From: Marinimicrobium locisalis | GTDB lineage: Bacteria; Pseudomonadota; Gammaproteobacteria; Pseudomonadales; Cellvibrionaceae | Direction: 5' to 3' | DNA: 64,000 nt | Assembly: GCF_039822625.1 (NCBI RefSeq) | Contig: NZ_JBDLLG010000011.1 | Location: forward strand, 1 to 64,000 | Shown here: one piece after another, positions 43,194 to 50,741 of the stretch | Position numbering within the stretch: position 1 is the first letter of the stretch | How the letters are laid out: each line of letters begins with the position of its first letter | Notes under the pieces: model-generated | Told to the model about the DNA's origin: nothing | The model's database searches: none | The model's input: only the letters and a program-made list of their open reading frames with translations | Program-made: the position numbers and the translations under genes

Positions 43194-43814
43194 ATGGCTC
43201 GTTATATAGGACCTACATGTAAACTGTCCCGCCGCGAGGGCACTGACCTCTTTCTCAAGAGTGGTGCGCGCGCGTTGGACTCCAAGTGTAAACTGGAAAG
43301 CGTTCCCGGCCAGCACGGCCAGCGTCGCGGTCGTCTGTCGGATTACGGTGTTCAGCTTCGTGAGAAGCAGAAAGTACGCCGCACTTACGGCATGATGGAG
43401 AAGCAGTTCCGCAGCTACTACAAAGAAGCCGCTCGTCGTAAAGGCGCTACCGGTGAGAACTTGCTCAAGCTGCTGGAAGGCCGTCTGGATAATGTTGTTT
43501 ATCGCATGGGCTTCGGTTCCACTCGCGCGGAGGCGCGCCAGTTGGTAACCCACAAGGCGATCAGCGTTAATGGTAAGACTCTGAACATCCCTTCCTACCA
43601 AGTGAAGGAAGGCGAGGTGATTGCCGTGCGTGAGAAGGCAAAGAATCAGTTGCGTATTCAGAACGCTCTGACACTTGCCGGCCAGCGCAGCAATGTCGAG
43701 TGGATCGATGTGAACACGGATAAGAAAGAAGGTGTTTTCACCCGAGTTCCCGATCGCAGTGAATTGCCCGCTGAAATCAACGAGAACCTTATTGTCGAGC
43801 TTTACTCCAAGTAA
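43194..43814 (+). CDS. rpsD: 30S ribosomal protein S4
   Basis: Assembly initiator and translational repressor of the alpha operon. The 206-residue protein begins MARYIGPTCKLSRREGTDLF and has an S4 RNA-binding domain (RLDNVVYRMGFGSTRAEARQ). Confidence 0.98.
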   Translation: MARYIGPTCKLSRREGTDLFLKSGARALDSKCKLESVPGQHGQRRGRLSDYGVQLREKQKVRRTYGMMEKQFRSYYKEAARRKGATGENLLKLLEGRLDNVVYRMGFGSTRAEARQLVTHKAISVNGKTLNIPSYQVKEGEVIAVREKAKNQLRIQNALTLAGQRSNVEWIDVNTDKKEGVFTRVPDRSELPAEINENLIVELYSK

Positions 43815-43840
43815 GGGACTAACCGCTAACAGGTGTGGCT

Positions 43841-44830
43841 ATGCAGACTGCAGTAAACGAATTTTTGACACCGCGTCATATCGATGTGACTGAAAACAGC
43901 CCAACCCACGCCCGCGTGGTGTTGGAGCCGCTTGAACGCGGTTTCGGTCATACTCTGGGGAATGCCCTACGGCGTATTCTGCTCTCCTCCATGGCGGGCT
44001 GTGCCGTTACTGAAGCCGAGATTGACGGTGTACTGCACGAGTACAGCGCCATTGAAGGTGTGCGGGAAGATGTTATCGAAATCCTGCTTAACCTGAAGAA
44101 TGTGGCCGTCGTCATGCACGGTAAGGATCGCGCCGTACTGTCCTTGAAGAAGAAGGGCCCCGGCGTTGTTACCGCTGGTGATATCCAGGTGGATCACGAT
44201 ATCGAGGTGAAGAACCCCGAACACGTGATCGCGCATATCACGGGTAACACCGAACTGAACATGCGCCTGACCGTCGCTCGTGGTCGCGGTTACGAGCCGG
44301 CTGATGCTCGTCGTCACGACGAGGACGAAAGCCGTGCCATTGGTCGCTTGCAGTTGGACGCGACCTACAGCCCGGTTCGTCGCTTGGCTTATACCGTGGA
44401 AAGCGCCCGGGTTGAGCAGCGTACCGACTTGGATAAGCTGATTCTGGACCTTGAGACCAACGGTACCATTGATCCGGAAGAGGCTATCCGTCGCGCCGCG
44501 ACTATCCTTCAGCAGCAGCTGGCGGTATTTGTCGACTTGGAAGCAGAAAAGCAATCTACTCCGGAAGAGAAGGAAGAAGCCATTGATCCGGTTCTTCTGC
44601 GTCCGGTGGACGATCTGGAACTGACTGTTCGTTCAGCCAACTGTCTGAAGGCAGAGAACATCTACTATATTGGCGATCTGATTCAGCGCACTGAAGTTGA
44701 GTTGCTGAAAACGCCGAATCTTGGTAAGAAGTCTCTGACCGAAATCAAGGATGTATTGGCATCGCGCGGTCTGTCGCTCGGTATGCGTTTGGAGAACTGG
44801 CCGCCAGCCAGCTTGAAGAACGAAGACTGA
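43841..44830 (+). CDS. rpoA: DNA-directed RNA polymerase subunit alpha
   Basis: Assembles the polymerase and contacts UP elements and activators. The 329-residue protein starts MQTAVNEFLTPRHIDVTENS; ATG 43841 is seven bases after AGG, and an in-frame GTG at 43835 is less likely. The N-terminal dimerisation domain (GFGHTLGNALRRILLSSM) and the C-terminal domain (RSANCLKAENIYYIGDLIQR) are both intact. Confidence 0.98.
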   Translation: MQTAVNEFLTPRHIDVTENSPTHARVVLEPLERGFGHTLGNALRRILLSSMAGCAVTEAEIDGVLHEYSAIEGVREDVIEILLNLKNVAVVMHGKDRAVLSLKKKGPGVVTAGDIQVDHDIEVKNPEHVIAHITGNTELNMRLTVARGRGYEPADARRHDEDESRAIGRLQLDATYSPVRRLAYTVESARVEQRTDLDKLILDLETNGTIDPEEAIRRAATILQQQLAVFVDLEAEKQSTPEEKEEAIDPVLLRPVDDLELTVRSANCLKAENIYYIGDLIQRTEVELLKTPNLGKKSLTEIKDVLASRGLSLGMRLENWPPASLKNED

Positions 44831-44911
44831 TTCAATATTGTTTCGTCGCCGGCGCACGCCGGCGGTTAACGAGATCGCTGTGAAGCGATCGTTAGTGAAG
44901 GGTTTAGCGTC

Positions 44912-45322
44912 ATGCGTCATCGTCATAGTGGCCGTCAACTGAATCGTAATAGCTCTCATCGCAAAGCCATGTTTCGCAATATGACTGCGTCACTGGTGGA
45001 GCACGAGCTGATTAAAACTACACTGCCCAAGGCCAAAGAGCTGCGTCGCGTCGCCGAGCCGCTCATTACCTTGGCGAAGAAAGACAGCGTTTCAAATCGC
45101 CGTCTGGCATTCAGCCGCCTGCGTGATAAAGAAGCGGTTGGCAAGCTGTTTGCTGAGCTGGGTCCCCGGTACGAAACTCGTCCCGGTGGTTACATTCGCA
45201 TCTTGAAGTGCGGCTTCCGCTCCGGTGACAAGGCCCCAATGGCCTATGTCGAGCTGGTGGATCGTCCGCAAGTGGAAGCGGCGGATGAACCAGTAGAAGC
45301 GACAGAAACGGCCGAACAGTAA
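44912..45322 (+). CDS. rplQ: 50S ribosomal protein L17
   Basis: Last gene of the alpha operon. The 136-residue protein begins MRHRHSGRQLNRNSSHRKAM, is typical to residue about 120 and then has a short acidic tail rich in Glu, Ala and Thr. Strong terminator follows. Confidence 0.97.
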   Translation: MRHRHSGRQLNRNSSHRKAMFRNMTASLVEHELIKTTLPKAKELRRVAEPLITLAKKDSVSNRRLAFSRLRDKEAVGKLFAELGPRYETRPGGYIRILKCGFRSGDKAPMAYVELVDRPQVEAADEPVEATETAEQ

Positions 45323-45380
45323 GTTCGGTTAGCTTCTGCGCCCCAACCGGATCTTGGTGGGGGCTCTGGGAGGCGTCTCG

Positions 45381-45408
45381 AAAAAGCCAGGCATTGCCTG
45401 GCTTTTTT
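45381..45408. terminator. Bidirectional terminator between rplQ and uvrA
   Basis: AAAAAGCCAGGC at 45381-45392 pairs GCCTGGCTTTTT from 45396, with T runs on both strands. It ends the alpha operon and the convergent uvrA transcript. Confidence 0.9.
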
Positions 45409-45450
45409 GTATTTGCGTTTTAATCGCTAAGTGCTCCCTTGGGTCGTCCC

Positions 45451-48327
45451 TCAGATCGATTTAGCGCTGTCAGCTTTGGCGCGCCCCTTTTTGCGCTTTT
45501 GAGAGAGCTCCAGCATGGGCTTTAGGAAGCGGCCGGTGTGGGAATGGCGTAGCTGGGAGACCTCTTCAGGGGTGCCGCTGGCAATAATGTCTCCGCCGCC
45601 GGAGCCACCCTCGGGCCCCAGGTCAATAAGCCAATCGGCGGTTTTAATCACATCCAGGTTGTGCTCGATAACCACCACTGTGTTGCCGTGATCGCGTAGA
45701 CGATGCAGCACGGTCAACAACTGCTCAATGTCGTAAAAGTGCAGGCCGGTGGTGGGTTCATCAAGGATATAGAGCGTCTGCCCGGTATCCCGCTTGGAAA
45801 GCTCGCGAGAGAGTTTGACTCGCTGCGCCTCGCCTCCCGAAAGGGTGGTGGCGGCCTGGCCCAGCCGAATATAGGAAAGGCCGACGTCCATCAACGTTTG
45901 GAGCTTTTTGGCAATTGCCGGGATGGGATCGAAAAATTCTCGAGCCTCCTCCACGGTAAGCTCCAATACTTCGTGAATGTTTTTCCCTTTATACTTCACT
46001 TCGAGCGTCTCCCGGTTGTAACGCTTGCCTTTACAGACGTCGCAAGGCACATATACATCGGGTAGGAAGTGCATTTCCACCTTCGTGACACCGTCGCCCT
46101 GGCAGGCTTCGCAGCGCCCTCCGCGAACGTTAAAACTGAACCGTCCGGGCTTGTAGCCCCGCGAGCGCGCTTCCTGGGTGCCGGCAAAGAGTTCGCGAAT
46201 GGGGGTAAAGATGCCGGTGTACGTGGCCGGGTTGGAGCGCGGCGTACGTCCGATGGGGCTTTGGTCAATGTCGACACACTTGTCGAAAAGCTCCAGTCCT
46301 TCCACCGCCTCGTAAGGCGCCGGCGTCAAGGTCGTGGCGCCGTTCAGGGCGGTGGCTGCGATGGGATGGAGTGTGGCATTGATGAGGGTCGACTTGCCTG
46401 AACCGGACACACCGGTTACACAGGTCATCAAGCCGACGGGCAACTCCAGAGTGACCCCTTTGAGGTTATTGCCACTGGCGCCGCTGATCTTCAAGAGCCG
46501 CGAGGTGTCCACGGGGAGCCGTTTAGAAGGTACGGCAATTTCCCGCTTGCCACTGAGGTATTCGCCGGTGATGGAGCCCTCGGCCTTCATGATGGCGTTG
46601 ACGTCACCCTGAGCGATGATCTTGCCTCCATGCACCCCGGCACCGGGGCCAATGTCGATGACGTGGTCCGCCTGGCGGATGGCATCCTCGTCGTGCTCTA
46701 CCACGATGACGCTGTTGCCAATGTCTCGCAGGTAAGTAAGTGTTCGCAACAGCCGCTCATTGTCACGCTGGTGCAGGCCGATTGAGGGCTCATCCAGGAT
46801 GTACATTACCCCCACCAGGCCTGCCCCTATCTGGCTGGCCAAGCGGATTCGCTGCGCTTCGCCGCCTGAGAGGCTGTCGGCGCTTCGGCTCAGGCTCAGG
46901 TAGTTAAGCCCGACATCCACCAGGAAGCGAAACCGGTCCCGCAGCTCCTTCAGGATTTTTTCCGCAATGCTCGCCTTGCGGCCCTTGAAGCTCAGCAGGT
47001 TGAAGTAGTCATAGGCCGCGCCCACGGGCAGCTCGGTCATTTCCGGTAAGGTGCGCTCGTCGACAAAGACGTTGCGTGCCTCCTCCCGCAAGCGCGCCCC
47101 GTGGCACTCCGGGCAGGCTTGGGTGGACAGATACTTCGCCAGCTCCTCGCGCACGGAGGAAGATTCGGTATCCCGATAGCGTCGCTCCATATTGGGGAGG
47201 ACACCCTCAAAGCGATGGCGCCGCTGGTACACGTCCCCCCGCTCGTTGATGTAGCTGAAGTCAATTTCCTCGTCCCCGGAGCCATACAGCACCACGCGAC
47301 GGTCCTTGGCTTTGAGCTTTTTCCAGGGGGTGTCGATATCGAAGCGGTAATGCTCAGCCAGCGAGTCGAGCATATGGAAGTAGTAGATGTTGCGCTGATC
47401 CCAGCCCCGTATGGCCCCTTCAGGGAGGGACGCGTCCGGGTTTTGCACCACCCGTGACTCGTCGAAAAATTGTTTGACGCCCAGGCCGTCGCAGGTGGGG
47501 CAGGCGCCCGCCGGATTGTTGAAGGAAAACAGCCGGGGTTCGAGCTCGCTCAGGCTATAGTCGCACACCGGGCAGGCGTGCTTGGCGGAAAACAAGCGGT
47601 CGTCTTCCTCGCCGTCCATAAAGCTGATGGCCACCAGCCCTTCGGTGAGGTTCAGCGCGGTTTCAAACGATTCGGCCAGGCGGGTTTGCAGGTCGGGCCG
47701 AACCTTGAAACGATCGACGACGACTTCAATGGTGTGTTTCTTTTTCTTGTCGAGCTTGGGCAGATCGTCCAGGTCCACCAGGATGTTGTCGATGCGCGCC
47801 CGAATGAAGCCCTCTCGTTTCAGTTGCTCGAAGATATGTAAGTGCTCACCTTTGCGGTCGCGGATCACCGGCGCAAGGAGCATCAGCTTAGTGCCTTCGG
47901 GCAGTCCCAAGACGGTGTCGACCATTTCGCTGATGGTTTGAGCGGAGAGCGGCTCGCCGTGCACCGGGCAGCGGGGCTCGCCCACGCGCGCGAAGAGCAG
48001 GCGCAGGTAGTCGTAGATTTCGGTGATAGTGCCGACGGTGGAGCGGGGGTTGTGGGAGGTGGATTTTTGTTCGATGGAGATGGCTGGGCTGAGGCCTTCG
48101 ACGTGGTCGACGTCGGGTTTTTCCATCATGGAGAGGAATTGCCGGGCGTAGGTGGAGAGGGATTCCACGTAGCGCCGTTGGCCTTCGGCGTAGAGGGTGT
48201 CGAAGGCGAGTGAGGACTTACCCGAGCCGGACAGGCCGGTTATGACAACGAGCTTGTCCCGGGGGATGTCGAGGTCGATGTTCTTGAGATTGTGAGTACG
48301 CGCGCCTCGAACCAGAATGGTATCCAT
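45451..48327 (-). CDS. uvrA: UvrABC excision nuclease subunit A
   Basis: DNA-damage recognition ATPase of nucleotide excision repair. The 958-residue protein has two ABC ATPase halves: Walker A GLSGSGKSSLAF and GVSGSGKSTLIN, and signature LSGGEAQR in each. It has two Cys4 zinc modules (CPVCDYSLSELEP...CPTC and CEACQGDG...CDVCKG). ATG 48327 is six bases after GGGAG; the longer frame from 48348 adds seven unconserved residues. No LexA-type CTGT-N8-ACAG box was seen upstream. Confidence 0.98.
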   Translation of the reverse strand: MDTILVRGARTHNLKNIDLDIPRDKLVVITGLSGSGKSSLAFDTLYAEGQRRYVESLSTYARQFLSMMEKPDVDHVEGLSPAISIEQKSTSHNPRSTVGTITEIYDYLRLLFARVGEPRCPVHGEPLSAQTISEMVDTVLGLPEGTKLMLLAPVIRDRKGEHLHIFEQLKREGFIRARIDNILVDLDDLPKLDKKKKHTIEVVVDRFKVRPDLQTRLAESFETALNLTEGLVAISFMDGEEDDRLFSAKHACPVCDYSLSELEPRLFSFNNPAGACPTCDGLGVKQFFDESRVVQNPDASLPEGAIRGWDQRNIYYFHMLDSLAEHYRFDIDTPWKKLKAKDRRVVLYGSGDEEIDFSYINERGDVYQRRHRFEGVLPNMERRYRDTESSSVREELAKYLSTQACPECHGARLREEARNVFVDERTLPEMTELPVGAAYDYFNLLSFKGRKASIAEKILKELRDRFRFLVDVGLNYLSLSRSADSLSGGEAQRIRLASQIGAGLVGVMYILDEPSIGLHQRDNERLLRTLTYLRDIGNSVIVVEHDEDAIRQADHVIDIGPGAGVHGGKIIAQGDVNAIMKAEGSITGEYLSGKREIAVPSKRLPVDTSRLLKISGASGNNLKGVTLELPVGLMTCVTGVSGSGKSTLINATLHPIAATALNGATTLTPAPYEAVEGLELFDKCVDIDQSPIGRTPRSNPATYTGIFTPIRELFAGTQEARSRGYKPGRFSFNVRGGRCEACQGDGVTKVEMHFLPDVYVPCDVCKGKRYNRETLEVKYKGKNIHEVLELTVEEAREFFDPIPAIAKKLQTLMDVGLSYIRLGQAATTLSGGEAQRVKLSRELSKRDTGQTLYILDEPTTGLHFYDIEQLLTVLHRLRDHGNTVVVIEHNLDVIKTADWLIDLGPEGGSGGGDIIASGTPEEVSQLRHSHTGRFLKPMLELSQKRKKGRAKADSAKSI

Positions 48328-48635
48328 CGTTACTCCCGAAATCACCAAAACTCACCATTATACGCAAACCTCTTGGTGTCTGGTCACCCATGTTGTAAAG
48401 GAGTGTAGGGGGTGGTTTTGGCGTCGAGTCCGGGTCGAGGTGGGGTATACCCGTCGGAGACTCTCTGAGGCATGGATGCCGATGAGAAGCCCCCATGGAT
48501 GGGTTCACGGCGGGTCTACCAATGGTGCTCCCCTCGGCTGACCGAGCGCCATGGAGAAAGCAACGGGGATAAGTGCGGGCCAACCAGTGTGTTAGAATCC
48601 GCCTCCCAATTCTTCACGTGAACCAGGAGCGATCC
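48328..48635. other. Divergent intergenic region uvrA / MFS transporter
   Basis: This 308-base gap holds a TAGAAT at 48593-48598 followed by a GC-rich discriminator, a candidate -10 for the MFS gene with no good -35. No SOS box, small gene or repeat was recognised. Open frames across it are not conserved sequence. Confidence 0.5.
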
Positions 48636-50009
48636 TTGCCTATCGTCCAGGCCCCGTCTTTTGAGCGCCGCACCGTGGTTTCCCTCGCCCTGCTATACGC
48701 CTTCCGTATGCTCGGGCTATTCATGGTGCTGCCCGTACTCACCCTCTACGGCGACGAGTACCTCCATTCCAGCCCCATGCTGCTCGGGCTGGCACTGGGC
48801 GCCTACGGCTTCAGCCAAGCGCTGCTGCAAATACCCTTCGGCATCCTCTCCGACCGCATCGGTCGCAAGCCCGTCATCGCCGCCGGTTTGTTAGTGTTCA
48901 CTCTCGGCAGCGCCCTTGCCGCCCAGGCCGATACCGTCTACGAGCTTGTCTTCGGTCGGCTGTTGCAGGGCGGTGGGGCGATTGCCGGAGCCGTGATGGC
49001 GCTAATGGCCGATTTGACCTCCGAAGAGAATCGTACCAAGGCCATGGCCACTATCGGCGGAGCCATCGGGGTGTCCTTTTCCCTGGCGCTCGTGATCGGG
49101 CCGCTATTGGCCGCCTGGGGCGGCATGGCCGCGATCTTCTGGTTAACCGCCGCGCTGGGGTTGGTGGGGTTGTTTGTGCTCTGGAAGCTTGTGCCTACGG
49201 TCCAGCGACCACCGCGTCGGCGTCGCGAAGTGGGGGCTGTGCCCGAGTTGATACGCGAAGTGCTGGCTAACCGCGAACTGCTGCGCCTGAATTTGGGCAT
49301 CTTTGTGCTGCACTTTGTGTTGATGGCACTTTTTCTGGTGATGCCTGTGCGGTTGGAAGCCGAGCTGGACTTCGCCCGGGGGAGCCATTGGCTGGTGTAT
49401 CTGCCGCTGCTGGCGGGGGCGTTTGTCGCCATGCTCCCATTCATTATTATCGGGGAAAAGCGCCGGCAGATGAAACCTGTGTTTCTTGGGGCGATTGTGC
49501 TCCTGGGGTTGTCCTTGGCTTGCATGCCCCTGGTGTCGGTTCGCTGGGCGGTGCTGGGGCTGCTGTTTGCCTTCTTCATGGCCTTCAACCTCCTTGAGGC
49601 CAGCCTCCCCTCATTGGTGAGCAAAACCGCACCGGCCGGGGGCAAGGGGACGGCCACCAGTATCTACGCCAGCTGCCAGTTCCTGGGGGCCTTCCTGGGG
49701 GGGGCTCTGGGTGGACTGGTGTTCCAGCAGGGCGGCATTGCGGGGGTGTCGATTCTGTCAGTCCTGTTGGTACTGCTTTGGGCCGTCACAGCCTGGGGGA
49801 TGCGTCCGCCGCGTTACCTGGCGAGCCTGTTGATGCCGCTCCATGGGCGCGTGAGTGACGACTTTACGGACCAGCTCCACGGCGTTGCCGGGGTGGAAGA
49901 GGTCGTTGTGGTGGAAAGTGAAGGTACGGCCTACCTCAAAGTCGATCCGCGACAAGTGGATCGGAAGCAGCTTGCCAGGATTGCGGAGCAGTGTGTACGG
50001 CCACAGTGA
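48636..50009 (+). CDS. MFS transporter with C-terminal ferredoxin-like (YAM-type) domain
   Basis: A 457-residue inner-membrane carrier with twelve predicted helices and the MFS motif A in GILSDRIGRKPV after helix 2. After the last helix, residues about 395-457 form a soluble alpha/beta segment (FTDQLHGVAGVEEVVVVESE...) like the YAM domain of E. coli YajR. The substrate is unknown; drug/proton antiport is the family norm. TTG 48636 is six bases after AGGAG at 48625-48629. A GTG at 48573 would add 21 residues and overlap the -10, so it is rejected. It sits between uvrA and ssb, as in Pseudomonas. Confidence 0.85.
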   Translation: MPIVQAPSFERRTVVSLALLYAFRMLGLFMVLPVLTLYGDEYLHSSPMLLGLALGAYGFSQALLQIPFGILSDRIGRKPVIAAGLLVFTLGSALAAQADTVYELVFGRLLQGGGAIAGAVMALMADLTSEENRTKAMATIGGAIGVSFSLALVIGPLLAAWGGMAAIFWLTAALGLVGLFVLWKLVPTVQRPPRRRREVGAVPELIREVLANRELLRLNLGIFVLHFVLMALFLVMPVRLEAELDFARGSHWLVYLPLLAGAFVAMLPFIIIGEKRRQMKPVFLGAIVLLGLSLACMPLVSVRWAVLGLLFAFFMAFNLLEASLPSLVSKTAPAGGKGTATSIYASCQFLGAFLGGALGGLVFQQGGIAGVSILSVLLVLLWAVTAWGMRPPRYLASLLMPLHGRVSDDFTDQLHGVAGVEEVVVVESEGTAYLKVDPRQVDRKQLARIAEQCVRPQ

Positions 50010-50088
50010 GCCAATCGCCGCTGACAGCCGGGGTGCCGCTGGTGTATCCTGACGGATATTTAACGATTTTATTAGGTAGGAGAGGAAC

Positions 50089-50631
50089 ATGGCTCGGGGA
50101 ATCAACAAAGTCATCCTGATCGGCAATCTGGGGGCTGACCCGGAAACCCGCTACATGCCTTCAGGCGGCGCGGTCACCAACATCAATGTGGCCACTTCGG
50201 AAACCTGGAAGGATAAGCAGACCGGCCAGCCACAAGAGCGTACCGAATGGCACCGCTGCGTATTCTTTAACCGTCTGGCCGAGATTGCCGGCGAGTACCT
50301 GAAAAAAGGCAGCAAAGTCTACATTGAAGGCTCTCTGCGCACGCGCAAGTGGCAGGGCCAGGACGGTCAGGACCGGTATACCACCGAAATTGTCTGCAAC
50401 GAAATGCAGATGCTCGATAGCCGCGGTGGCGGTGAGGGCGGTTTTGGTGGCGGCTATGGCAACCAGCAGTCAGGCCCGTCCGATAACAACTACTCCGCCC
50501 CTCAAGGTGGCGGCTACGGCGGCGGCCAGGGCGGCCCAGCCCAGGGTGGCGGAGGCTCTTCAGCCCCCCGGGGCGGCCAACAGCAGCCCGCCGGTGGCTT
50601 TGACAGCTTTGATGACGATATTCCGTTTTGA
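50089..50631 (+). CDS. ssb: Single-stranded DNA-binding protein
   Basis: Tetrameric SSB for replication, repair and recombination. The 180-residue protein has an OB fold (about 1-112), a Gly/Gln-rich disordered linker and the acidic C-terminal tip DDDIPF that binds partner proteins. AGGAGAGGA precedes ATG 50089. No SOS box was seen in the 79-base gap upstream. Confidence 0.97.
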   Translation: MARGINKVILIGNLGADPETRYMPSGGAVTNINVATSETWKDKQTGQPQERTEWHRCVFFNRLAEIAGEYLKKGSKVYIEGSLRTRKWQGQDGQDRYTTEIVCNEMQMLDSRGGGEGGFGGGYGNQQSGPSDNNYSAPQGGGYGGGQGGPAQGGGGSSAPRGGQQQPAGGFDSFDDDIPF

Positions 50632-50679
50632 AAATTATTTAGGGTCCCTTACAGGGTTCCTTACAAAGACAGTGGACAC

Positions 50680-50719
50680 CAACAAAAAGAGCCGCCCAAA
50701 AGGGCGGCTCTTTTTGTTG
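50680..50719. terminator. Bidirectional terminator between ssb and the TonB receptor
   Basis: A perfect 18-bp inverted repeat (50680-50697 with 50702-50719, loop AAAA) ending in A and T runs. It serves both converging genes. Confidence 0.93.
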
Positions 50720-50741
50720 GTTGGCTTGCTGCGTGGCTGAC

